Below, piece after piece: positions 48,647 through 59,437 of a stretch of DNA of 64,000 bases. How positions within the stretch are numbered: position 1 is the stretch's first letter; each line of letters opens with the position of its first letter. The DNA is from Cryptomeria japonica. Taxonomy: Eukaryota; Streptophyta; Pinopsida; Cupressales; Cupressaceae. The DNA lies in assembly GCF_030272615.1 (NCBI RefSeq), contig NC_081405.1:568851095-568915094 (forward strand), read 5' to 3'. The notes beneath the pieces are model-generated. The model did no database searches and was not told the DNA's origin. It saw nothing but the letters and a program-made list of their open reading frames with translations. The position numbers and the translations under genes were made by a program.

Positions 48647-49229
48647 GATGATGGCTATGTGGGCTCCACTGCAATGAACAATACTCAGAATCAACAAAGT
48701 GACAAAGGCAATAGTCTCTTTCAAGGTATATACTTTCATTCCTTTGCCTTTTCTTTCAAAACCCTAATTTTTCCTCTATCACTCATTTCATCATAACTTG
48801 AGTTTGGGAGATGCGATTTTTGAACCATTTGTTGCATAGGAATTGTATTTTCATTCCCTCACTCCCTGGATATTCCAAAATGTGCTCTGATGAAGCCTTT
48901 TTAGTGAACATCTCTCATCAATAATCATTCGCACAATTTGTTGTAAGTAAACATGCTACCCTGTTTCACCTCCCCAATAAGCAAGCCGAAACAGGGGGGG
49001 GCATATAGCTACTCACAAATTTCATCACTTTCCTTAGTAAGAATTAGGTGATTTTGTGATCTAACATGTGTTTTGTAGGGTGCGGTTCCTAACTGTGTAC
49101 TGCAGATACCGTTGGGGGCTTCGTTCGACGAACTTATGGATATATCCTTTTTCAAATAATGTTTACTTTCCTGTACTTTAGCTTGCATATGCACGTAGTA
49201 CTCATATGACCGCTAAAGTGGGGGCTAAA
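48647..49229 (-). promoter_or_regulatory. Upstream region of the antisense gene and Gyp-D polypurine tract
   Basis: Non-coding on both strands. On the minus strand it would hold the promoter of the PMD gene. On the plus strand it ends with aaagtgggggctaaa (49215-49229), the polypurine tract next to the 3' LTR. aggggggggc at about 48994 is a second purine-rich run. Confidence 0.6.
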
Positions 49230-50901
49230 TGTAGCGTCATAAATTGTATGCACTTGCTAAAGCAGTACAATTTCACACCTAGTTTAGCACCCGCCTTGGC
49301 GCCGTTTGCATTTTGCATTGCATTTCTCCTTTAGCACTTAATTAATCAAATTAATTAGGTCTAAGGTCCTATTTCATCGTCCTCCACATCATAAAGTTGG
49401 GCCCTTTCATTAAAGTGTGCCCCTTTTCATTTTATTCCTCCAATACATCATTTAATCAAAAACCCTAATTAGGTCCTATTTTGAACTTCGGGGCTTGATT
49501 TCGGGAGTCTAAACATCTTGAAATCACCTGTAACTTCGGGATTCTCTCTAAAATCATCATATCCGACGGCCCTGAAAATTTGGTGAAAAGTTGCCAGGAC
49601 CATGGCGCCCGGAGTGCACACGGTCCCAGATATTTTTCCCAAAATTTTAGGAGCGCGATCCAATCATAAAATAAAGCTTAACCCCAAGAAATTGGCGGGA
49701 TATTCAATCTCTAGGTCGGCCAAAAGTTGGAATTAAGACCTAGGGTTTCATACATAAGAGCTCTCTTTCTTCATTGGAAAGGATCAGAATTTTGTTTTTA
49801 GGACCTTCTATGCAACGAAAGAGAAGATCTTTGAAGACTTCAACAACATTCAACATCCATCCATCAAGCATCCATCAATTTCATTCATCCAGTTAGGGCT
49901 TTGAAGGCATTGAAGAGCAATAAGGGATCACTGACTGAAGATTGGCTTGTACCCCCCCCCTTGGGGTTGGGTATGATTTCATGTTGTTTTCATGTCTTTG
50001 CATAAGCTTCCTTACATCATTTGTATTCATGCTTTAGATCACTCTACATCTTGATTTGGAGCATTTACATTGTCATTTACAAGCAATTAGGGTTTACTTT
50101 CTAGGTTGCTCTAGTTTGCTTACTTGCATTTTAGATCTTGCACACACACAAGGTCTGCACACACACTAATTTTACAATACAACTTGGCTATTTGTGGAGG
50201 TGGAAATCACCGAAGTGGGGGTTTGACTAAGGCAAAACCCTATATAGCCGCCCAAACACCTTTTCAGATATAAGTGCAGATTTCGGGATTCAAACGACGC
50301 CGCAAGTTGTAGATCCGAAAGAAGCAGACGGAGACTGAACCATATACCAAGTTTCAAAGCAGAAGACCAGGACAGTGGCGTGGGGTGCCCTGGTCCTACC
50401 AGGACAGGGGTGCTAGGTGCCCTAGTCCCTAGGACAGGGGTGCTGGGTGCCCTGGTCCTCCTGACAGATAGCAATTTTTAAGCATTTTCGATAGTTTTCC
50501 AGGTTGCAAAGTGGTAGTTTCAGGTGCAGTTTCAGGAACCGAATCAGGATAGTGGCGCCCGCACCCCCATCCCAAACATTTTCACTCAGATTTTGACTCC
50601 GGGTACACATCTGCATTCTTGTCTTGTCCTTGTGTTTGCAGCTTTCCATTGTTTAAGTTCAATTCTGCAATCTTGTTATTAGTTCATACTTGCATTTTGG
50701 GGTTAGGAATTGAACTTGCATAATCTTACCTTTCAATTACAACAAAGGAATAGAAACCCTAATAGGTAGCCCATGGCTCTCTCTTTGACCAAAAAGAAGT
50801 AGCCAATTGTGTGATACTTCTAGGCTCTTTCATATTCCGTAATGTGTGTCAAAAGATAGGATTAGGACATGTTAGCCTAGTCTCGCTTTTTCCCCCACAG
50901 A
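49230..50901 (+). repeat. Gyp-D 3' LTR
   Basis: 1672 bp, partner of 38259-39897. The 33-bp length difference equals one extra copy of the GC-rich unit near 50368-50460. It ends ccccacaga, one base different from the 5' LTR's cacaca, then the TSD atgtt. Confidence 0.93.
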
Positions 50902-50906
50902 ATGTT

Positions 50907-51004
50907 AAGGTTTTTAGGTTCATTTGTATTTCATTTTGGTTGTCATTGATCCACTAACGTTTGAACTTGTCTTTTTTGCCTTGTACCCCTTTTGACATGC
51001 ATCA
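50907..51004 (+). repeat. Gyp-B 5' LTR, third piece
   Basis: Last 98 bases of the split LTR, ending gacatgcatca two bases before the primer site. Confidence 0.75.
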
Positions 51005-51006
51005 TT

Positions 51007-51046
51007 TGGTGAAACCGATGTGAATCGAACACGCAACCTTCTGATC
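51007..51046 (+). promoter_or_regulatory. Gyp-B primer binding site, tRNA-Trp, unusually long complement
   Basis: Begins TGGTGAAACCGATGTGAA (the normal 18 bases) and then continues TCGAACACGCAACC and TTCTGATC. As I recall plant tRNA-Trp, the whole 40 bases are its complement with two mismatches, from CCA through the T arm and variable loop into the anticodon arm. Beyond 51046 similarity fades. Confidence 0.8.
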
Positions 51047-53690
51047 CTGATTCTAACTTTTATTTTTTTGTGATTTTTATAATTTTCACATATAATTTGT
51101 GCTTTGACGCTTTTGTTTCGAATTTTGGTTCCTTTGAAAAAAAAATTTAGTTCTTTCACAAAGGTTTATTGCTTTTGAACATTAATTAGTGCCTCTGTAC
51201 TGATAGAGTGCTTTTGCACTCTTTGTCTATCTATTTTTAATTATGTCTAGCATTTTAATATAGTGCTTTTGTTAATAGTTTAGCGCTATTGTTAATAGTG
51301 TTGTGCTTCTATTAGTACTTATTGTCCAACATAACACCTTATGTGTTCTCATAGAGTAGTGCTTTTGTTCTAGAGAGTTCAAAATTATAACAAAAAAATT
51401 GAATTTAGGCTTGTGGAAGCCCACATCAGGTTTTGAATTTTACTAACTTCTTTATTGGCAGGTTTTTAACAATTTCTTGTAGGGGGAGGAGCTTAATTTA
51501 GGATTTTGATTTTGTTTTAACTTCTTTTTCTAAAATTGGTTAAAATAAATTTATATTTCCTCTTTTTCAGTAAAAAGAACCTCACATTTTAATTTTGGTG
51601 CTTTAAAACAAATCAAAACTTGTCTTTTGGGTTTAAAAGAACATAATTTTGCAAAGCTAAAATTTACAACCACCTTAACATTTTTTTTTGCAAATTCACA
51701 CTTCAAATTTGGGCTATAAAAAGAACAAATAACTTGTCCATTTTTACTTACAAAAGAGATTTACTTTCAAGAAAACGCTCTTTTGTTTTGTTGACCAGGA
51801 TTTCACTTTCCTAGTTAGTAAACAAATTGCTTTGTGGATAAAAAGAACACCATGTCTGTTGGATCAACATCTCCAAGTAGAAAATAGATCACATGGCAAT
51901 AAAAGGTTAAAAATAACAAGTGTCTTTTGTGTTTGGCACGCTTGTGCAAATCTATAGAGTGGTCCCAGTTCTAACACACACTATCCTCTCCCTTGGCTCT
52001 TGTGGTCCTAGGTGCAAGAGAAAATTGTTAGCAATTCTCTAAATTTTCTATTTTTGAGAGAGGTTTTCCAAGAGACACATCACTCTTGGGAATGCCCTTG
52101 CACAGTAAATCCTTCAATCTTCTATAGAAATCAGGTGAGAGAAAAAGTTGTAGCTATTCCTATAGTGTAACTTGCTGAAAGGACATATGAGCCCCATTGT
52201 GAGTTACAAGGCTCTTAAGTGAGTCACTACAGAATGAACTTACATCCAAAGACATCAAACATTACTAGACACTTGTTATTTTAGAAGCCCGCTCATTTTA
52301 TTGATTGATGATATTTGTGAAAAGTTCAGTGCAAGAGCATAGATGGTTTTTCTCCCAAGATACTCACCATACATATTTCCTTGAGTAGAAACAGGGTTTT
52401 TTGAAAGGCTACTTGTAGCTTGATGAAAGTGGTGACTCCCCCATCATAGGGATCATCTATCTATTATGGTCGCGCAAGACTTAGTCTATTAGATTCTTAC
52501 CTGCCACGATAGGATACATAAGGTATGTAGTACCGAAGTCTAAAAAATATCAAGATGTGGGCTGAAAATATCGCAACTGACCATGACCTTAGGCCTTGGG
52601 GTCATACATACATTTATAAAGGGTCAAAAAGTGCATGATTGGGTTGATTTATATCCACACCTATTATACCCTTTTAAAAGGGGCAAGATTATGTGTGTGT
52701 GTACTTGATGCATTTTCTTGTCAAAGGATTCAAAACAAATTGAAACAAAGTATCCATACAACAAATCTACATCAAAATTGACAACAAATCTACATCAAAA
52801 TTGACAACAAATCTACATAAAAATTGATAGCAAATCTACATCAACATTGATAAATCTACATCAATAAGTGAAACAAAGTATTAGTTTGTATGACCATCAC
52901 TCATATCTTGAGAAAAAGAAATCTTCATCAAAAGAACAAATTGAAGAAGAGACAACTTGGTTCAAGGGCTCTTATCAAGAAAATGAATTTTTTCTATATC
53001 AATAGGCAACTCTTTCTCTCACATAGAGTATTCTTGCATCATATGTGCTTGTACCTTCAGGGAAAATCCAATGAATTTGAAAAAGAGCCTTTGAGCAATA
53101 GAGCTTTTACTCAGTATAAAGCTTTTGATTATAACAAGAACAAAGGGGGAAAGATCAATCCTTCTTTCTTTCCTAAATTTTTTATCACATACAATGAAGC
53201 TTGAGAGGAACCACCAACCCCTGAAAGAGAGGAAGAAATAAAAACCCCCTTCATAATAGAAAGCTTTTATTGAGACACATATCCTATCCACTTTCACAAA
53301 TTCGTCCAACTCTCAACACAAAGAGGTCTTGTCCTTAGTCCTTTTAGATATTGCTTAAACAAACAAACAAATCATTTTTAGGGTGTCTCTACATCTAGGA
53401 TCAATCATCTTAAGAGGAATTTCTACACATCTAGATAGGTTAAAACTATTTTATGAGTGCATCTTCTCATTACTAGGTAGCTTGCATTCTAACACATCTC
53501 AAACCTTGCTATACCTCATCACATCAAATTGTTGAAAAAAAACACAAAAGCAATTCACAAAGAACTCTGTTGACATCCAACCTTCAGTGTTAGAGATCTA
53601 TCATCCACCAAACATTTCACAAAACTTGTCTTCCATCAAACATTTCATCACCACCACATAATAATTTTCACAAACATCAATGTTTAAAAC
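51047..53690 (+). other. Gyp-B leader
   Basis: 2.6 kb without a supported gene. At about 51185-51350 motifs like tagtgcttttgttaatag and tagcgctattgttaatag recur, analogous to the arrays in the Gyp-A and Gyp-C leaders. Frames at 52890-53204 and similar have no family features. Confidence 0.65.
52757..52868 (+). repeat. 23-bp tandem repeat in Gyp-B leader
   Basis: About five copies of acaaatctacatcaaaattg, the later ones degenerate. Confidence 0.88.
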
Positions 53691-55137
53691 ATGGCTCAAA
53701 CAAGATCAATGAGAAATCGACAACCAAAAATTTAAGAGGAGGAAGAAAACCTCAATGATTTTCATGAGGCCTTTGGAGGAGGCACTAATGATAAAGAAAC
53801 CAAAACTCCAACTCCAGAAGATATAGAAAGAGCACAATATAATCCAAAATTCAACAGACTCTTTGATGAAATTCTTAGAAACAATGCCAATGCTCATTTC
53901 TTGAAAATCGCTCAAGAGGGTGCCAAACTTAACTCTGATTTTGATACAACACAATTACAAAAAACATATAAGAAACATAGCCATCACGATGGTGGAGGAG
54001 GTAGAGATTACTTCTTCTATGACCCTAATCATCAAGTGAATCCTCCACCTCCTCCTCCTTCAGAAATAGACATGTTGAGGCAATAAGTAGAAAATATTGC
54101 CCAACAATTGAAAAGTGGTGTGAAGACCAATTGATTCTCACTTAATGACATTTGTCCATATCCGTTTGATAGGAACATGCTTATGCCACCTTTTCCACGA
54201 GGGTTCGAAACGCCCAAATTTGAAAAATATAGAGGCAAAGGAGATCCTAGGGACCATGTGTGAGAATTTCACTCCGCTTGCTTAGAGGTGGCCTATGAGG
54301 ACACATATTTAATGTGCATCTTTCCTCAAAGTTTGGGAGACACAACCACACAATGGTTTTCATGACTGCCAGGTGGTATTAGAACATTTGAAGAACTGGT
54401 CCAAAAATTTATTTCTCATTATGCACACAACATAGAATGTGACGTAACCATGGCATATTTGTGCAACACAAAACAAAAACCAAGGGAGTTGTTCTCAACT
54501 TTCCTACAATGATGGAGACAACTATCTAGAAGATGCTCCCTTCATCTACCTGAGCAAGAATTAGTGGAAATTTTCATTTCCAACTTAAATGATGAAATGG
54601 AATTTTATTTGGACATGAAGGGCATATAATCCTGTAAAGAAATGATAACTCAAGGGCTCAAATGTGAAAGAGCCCTCATCAAAAAGGGACTTATCAAAAT
54701 TTATAATAAAAATAAAGATGGTTCCCATCCACATTATAATAGTGACAAACACAACCTATGGTTAGGTTTGCAGGACAAAATCCCCCTCCTAACAACAACA
54801 CCATCAATAATCCACAAATCAAGGTCACAATACACAACACAAAGAATTGAAAGAAAAGCAACAAAACTACAAGCCAAAAGACACATATACTTCCTTAGGG
54901 GAACCTATCAAAATGATCTTATGACAATTGATATTCTCCAATATTGTGACCTTACCAAAAACATCCAACTATGAGCTTCAAGTCAAGCCTCCATGGTGGC
55001 GAGATCACGAACATTGTGAATTTCACCAAGGAAGAGGGCACAAAACAAGCAATGGCCATTGCCTAAAAGATCTTGTTCAGGAACTTATCGATAGAGGAGA
55101 AATCAAAATTGAGGGACATGACCCAAAAAAAATCTAA
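53691..55137 (+). pseudogene. Gyp-B gag
   Basis: Starts at ATG 53691 (MAQTRSMRNRQPK). The N-terminal part is acidic, with a Pro run (about 54038-54062). The capsid block from about 54139 (ICPYPFDR, PKFEKYRGKGDPRDHV, IFPQSLGDTTTQW, FEELVQKFISHYA) is clearly related to Gyp-A gag. A zinc-knuckle-like CEFHQGRGHKTSNGHC with LKDLVQELIDRGEI (about 55014-55110) is typical of Tat elements. At least six in-frame stops, mostly TGA, and some frame changes break it. Product if intact: particle protein. Confidence 0.85.
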
Positions 55138-57500
55138 TGATGTTCACTTAATGTTCAAGAATCCTCTTCCATCACATGATCAAAGGGGTCCTTCCATTTC
55201 AGGGAGAAACATAGATACCACAACCAATTACACACAAGCCGCATACAATTATACTGTGAATCGCCTTCATGATGAGGATGCACATGTTGAAACTCTTACC
55301 ATAAAAAATCCAAATCCTACATGCAACGTTGTTCTGTATCATGGCAAGGTTAATATTCGAGTAACACCACAAGGAATGACACCCCTCCCCAAACAATATA
55401 ATCTTGTAGACCAACTGGATAAGACACCGACCCTCATCTCCATATTAAAGCTTTTATACTTATCCCCCTGATATAAAAAAATATTGGACCAAGCTCTCCA
55501 AGAAGCATCAGTCCTCACCAACTTCAACATAGATCAGTTTCAAGCTATAGCTGTTAGTCTAAAGTCATCACCATGTCTCTCTTTTACTGAAAGTGACAAC
55601 ACATCCTTCCAACAACCCCATAATGCCTACCTCCATATTGAAGGGTTCATAAACCAACATAGAATCAAGCAAGTTCCGATTGACAATGGAGCTGGCTTAA
55701 ACATATGCACCTTGTAGCTAGTCACAACATTAGGTTATGTAGAAAAATTAGTTGATGTCAGCAAGAAGATAACCATCAAAGTATATGATGATGCACAATG
55801 TTCTTTTGAAGGAGCTGTTATATTACCCATTAGGGTTGGGCCAGTGGTGAAGCATATAGTTTGACAAGTTCTAGACCTTCTTTTGCCATACAATCTTTTG
55901 TTAGGGAGACCTTGGATACATGCCATGCAAGCAGTCCCATCTATCTATCACCAATGTATCAAGTTTCCACTTAATGGGGTAGAAATTACAATCCTCGGTG
56001 ATGCTAATCCATTTGCATTGTAATAATATTCACCATCAACCAGAGATCACCATACCTAATAATAGGGAAGTTATCCCTTCCTCATCATATGTTAATCCAA
56101 CCTTACTTTCCAGCTTAACAACCCCTACACCAAAACAAGAGAAATTAAAAAGAAAAATGGCTGAGGAAGGTCTCGATGAATATAATCTTAGCTAAATACT
56201 TTGTGTTGGGTAGTTACTCACATCCCCTAAGACTCATGGAAAACTTCAAGGTTTACTTCAATCACCACTGGCTAAAAGAACTTGCACTTTGGCACAATTC
56301 ACCACTAGTAAAAGTCAAGAGGAGGAAACCATGGATGAAGACCTGGCCGAATGGATCTACACAAACCCTATCAACAAAGAAAGCCTGAAGGATAAGCTCC
56401 CCACTGACAAATATGGCAAAGACTTCACTATAATGCAAATAATAGGATATGATGGACATATTTCTTTAGGACCTTGCAAGAAAGGATGACAAGAGCCCTT
56501 ACAACCTGAGTTGAAACCAAGAGATAAAATAGGAATAGGTTTTCAAAGAGAATCTCTTGCTAAGCTTCGATTCAAAGGAAAACCCAAAAAACCCGTAGAT
56601 CAACCAATTAATCCAAGGATGCAATCCTTGACTATATCTGCAACACCACCAACCCTACTAGCAACACCAACAACACCAGGAATACCAACAATCCTACCTC
56701 TAAAAGTACATAAGCCAATAACTAATGCACTATTTAATTCAAAAGACATCCTAGCTTGGTATGGTAATCGAATGCTACAGAGTGATTCTGAGACAAAATC
56801 ACAAGAGTGGGAATAGGATTTAGTGTATTTAAATACTTTAGACGAGGAAGAGACATCGCCTCCACCACCTCATAAGGATATGCCAATTTATGGAGAAGCA
56901 TGGATTAAAACTTTTTGGGTTACTGAGGTAGAAGAAAATTCGATAGGACCTACATCAAATCCTACGCCTGAATCTAACAAGGAGAGTACCATCGAGGAAC
57001 TTCGCAACTCCATATTAACCCTCACTGATGTCTCCTATGAACTCAACTTAATGGATGAAGTAATGCCTATCATTCATCCCGAACTCATTGAATGGAACCA
57101 TCCAAATCCCCCATGCCTTGAACATTTATAAAATGATGAAGCACTCATAGAATTTCTAGAATTACGAGATAACATACCAACCAAAGATCATAAAGTTGGG
57201 TTTACTATTGAACTTAACAATGCAACATAATTTAGGGCAGATGCCAAACCTTTCAGCTACAAAAATATTACAATAAAGCATGGATATTCTAGTGAAAACC
57301 ACACGGAGGTACTTTTTTATCCTAAAAGAGTAGAAACAAAGAGCGTATCCAAAGGTTTGACATCCTCCCCTTTAGAATGAATCAGGAGAGGTTAACCATC
57401 CTAATAGAAGGAAAAAAAGAATTCAATGTGGGGACTCCTAAGATTCATCACTAAATACATTTTCCATCTCTATTAACTCCTGAAGAATAGCCAAAATTAG
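55138..57500 (+). pseudogene. Gyp-B protease and linker to RT
   Basis: Broken polyprotein region. The pre-protease block (YNLVDQLDKTPTLISILKLL, about 55400) parallels that of Gyp-D. The protease active site reads PIDNGAGLNICTL near 55677, and [11 protein letters not shown] near 55898 closes the domain. A GIGFQRESLAKLRFKG stretch near 56530 could be a remnant of the glycine-rich patch of Tat elements. 56823-57131 is acidic linker. Several stops and frame changes. Confidence 0.72.
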
Positions 57501-58290
57501 TGGAATTCTTCCAGAAGTGCCAAAACAACTTTGCATGGTCTTATGCAGACATGCCCGACTTAGATCCAGATTTGGTCACACATCACCTAAATATAGCAGA
57601 TGGAGCTAAACCTATCAAACAAAAACTTAGAAAGATGCACCCATAGATTGTCATTCTTGTCAAGGTTGAACTTGAAAAGCTCTTGGATGTTGGTTTCATC
57701 AAACCTTTTGATTATGCAGAGTGGATCTCTAATATTATACCTATTGGTAAACCTAATGGGGGCATCTATATCAATACAGACTTCAGAGATTTAAACAAAG
57801 AATTTCCTAAAGATGACTTTCCATTACCAAACATTGACATGATTGTCGATCTAACAGTAGGTCATGTGATGCTTTCTCTTATGGATGACTTTTTAGGGTA
57901 CAACCAGATTAAAATTGCTCCAAAGGATCAACATAAAACTGCTTTCAGATGTCCATGGGGAACATACTGTTGGAATGTAATGCATTTGGTCTAAAGAATG
58001 TAGGGGCAACATATCAAAGATCCATGACTACCATCTTCCATGACATGATGCACACCATAGTGGAAGATTATGTGGATGATTTATTGGCTAAATCATTAAT
58101 AAGAGAAGGTCATCTTACAGTACTAGATAAATCTTCAACATATTAGAACAATACCACATCAGTCTCAATCCAAAGAAATGTGTCTTTGGAGTAGCTTATA
58201 GGAATCTCTTAGGATACATTATCTCAAGTAAAAGCATTGAGGTAGGTCTTGTGAAAGTCAAGGCAATCATGGACATGCCACCTCCAAAGA
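57501..58290 (+). pseudogene. Gyp-B reverse transcriptase
   Basis: Starts with the conserved linker (YADMPDLDPDLVTHHL, GAKPIKQKLRKMHP) and continues through WISNIIPIGKPNGGIYIN, DFRDLNKEFPKDDFPLPNID, MDDFLGYNQIKIAPKDQHKT and the active site YVDDLLAKS near 58067. Frameshifts occur near 57985 and after 58120, and the substitution near 57780 replaces the usual CTDF by NTDF. Close to Gyp-D RT throughout, with several substitutions. Confidence 0.87.
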
Positions 58291-59193
58291 ATATCAATTA
58301 GTTGAGGAAATTACAAGGGAAGATACAATCCATTAGGTGGTTCATTGCACAATTGGCTAATAAATGTCATCCCTTCACCCATTCGTTAAATAAAAATATT
58401 TATTTTCAATGGGATGCAAAATTCCAACAAGGATTCCAAATGCTTAAAGACTACCTAATGACTACACCATTGTTGATTCCACCAGATACAAGTAGACCTC
58501 TATTGTTATACATGTTAGCTACAACCACGACATTAAGAGTATTTCTTGCACATCGTAATGTGGAAGGAAAAGAATGTGTTGTCTACTACATCTCTCAAAC
58601 ACTGGTAGGCTATGAACTCAATTATACACCTATTGAGCGAGCTTGCCTAGCAATTATCTTGGTAACCACCAAATTAAGGCACTACATGTTAACACATAAG
58701 GGACAACTTATTTCCAAGATAGATCCACTCAAGTACCTACTCAACAAGGCATCATTAACAGGCCGCTTATCCAAATGGGTTATGATCCTGAGTAAATTTG
58801 GCATTGAGTATGTGGACTGCAAAGCTATTAATGGACATGTTATTGTAGATCAGTTGGTTGATGTACCACTCAAAGGTGACCATCCTCTTATTTCCAACTT
58901 TTCAGATGATGAAATTTTAATGATCACAACTACACAACCCTAGAAGCTATATTTTGATGGCTCATACACCATTCATGGCTCAGGGGTAGGTATTATTTTT
59001 ATCACACCTCAAGGTGATAGTGTCCCGAAGTCCTACAGACTCGCTTTCCCATGCAAAAATAATATAGCAGAATATGAGGCCTTGATCACATGACTCAGAT
59101 TGGTCATACAAAGGAATCTAAAAGAGATACAAGTATATGGAGATTCCCAGCTGGTCATCCGGCAAGTCATAGATGAATACCAAACCAAGGATG
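58291..59193 (+). pseudogene. Gyp-B RNase H and truncated archaeal-type RNase H
   Basis: RNase H of the RT module runs to about 58940 (FQWDAKFQQGFQMLKDYL, YYISQTLVGYELNYTPIERA); where TDAS is expected it reads MLATT, so the catalytic Asp is lost, as in Gyp-D. After a TAG near 58942 the second RNase H begins (YFDGSYTIHGSGVG, IAEYEALIT, GDSQLVIRQV), then stops at EYQTKDD (about 59190), where sequence of the NA-2 type takes over. Its last catalytic Asp and the integrase are missing. Confidence 0.85.
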
Positions 59194-59437
59194 ATTAATA
59201 GTATTCATTTATTCTTTTATTGTGAATTCTTTCAATTCTTTCCCCAATCTTTGGCATTGATGCCAAAGGGGGAGTATGTATAAATGTGAAAAATATCAGA
59301 AAAATTAGACAAAATCACATGGGAAGGATATCAAGATATCTCAAGGAGTGTATTGCTCAAGGAGAGCATATTTCAGTTGAACTGGCAAGGAATCCATTTT
59401 TCACATGAGTGTTGCCATCAATGCCAAAGGGGGAGAT
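59194..59437 (+). mobile_element. Partial internal tail of a second NA-2 copy
   Basis: This 244-bp stretch matches 63035-63283 of NA-2 closely (tagtattcatttattctttt, gccaaagggggagtatgta, and the final caaagggggagatt). It is the 3' end of an NA-2-type internal region, fused to Gyp-B pol on its left and leading straight into the LTR at 59438. Confidence 0.82.

Larger units (their letters stand above)
38259..50901 (+). mobile_element. Gyp-D: Tat-type Ty3/gypsy element carrying an antisense host-like gene
   Basis: A 12,643-bp element with LTRs 38259-39897 and 49230-50901, both starting tgtagc, and TSD atgtt at 38254-38258 and 50902-50906. Order: tRNA-Trp primer site, ORF1, protease, reverse transcriptase, RNase H, archaeal-type RNase H, integrase; then an antisense intron-containing gene (48646-46220); then the polypurine tract. 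The second RNase H places it in the Tat clade. Only one stop and one frameshift break the 5.5-kb polyprotein and the LTRs are very similar, so it is young. No canonical Gag capsid block is present. Confidence 0.93.
19806..59193 (+). mobile_element. Gyp-B: Ty3/gypsy Tat-type element with nested insertions, 3' end missing
   Basis: Outermost element of the right part. Its 5' LTR is in three pieces (19806-20653, 37728-38258, 50907-51004; about 1477 bp once NA-1, Gyp-D and their TSD copies are set aside). Then come a tRNA-Trp primer site (51007), a 2.6-kb leader, gag, protease, reverse transcriptase, RNase H and the start of a second, archaeal-type RNase H, where it stops at about 59193. The dual RNase H arrangement marks the Tat clade. 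Integrase and the 3' LTR are not seen, either lost or beyond the window. The bases before the LTR, attag, may be its left TSD. Confidence 0.85.

Noticed and set aside
51007-51060. A tRNA-Trp gene or pseudogene on the minus strand
   Set aside because: Only the 3' half of the tRNA is present and it begins with the CCA complement exactly at the primer position after the LTR; a gene would not encode CCA and would include the D arm.
52890-53204. Possible protein gene in the Gyp-B leader
   Set aside because: Single short frame, no similarity to Gag or other known domain, and overlapping frames of equal length on the other strand.
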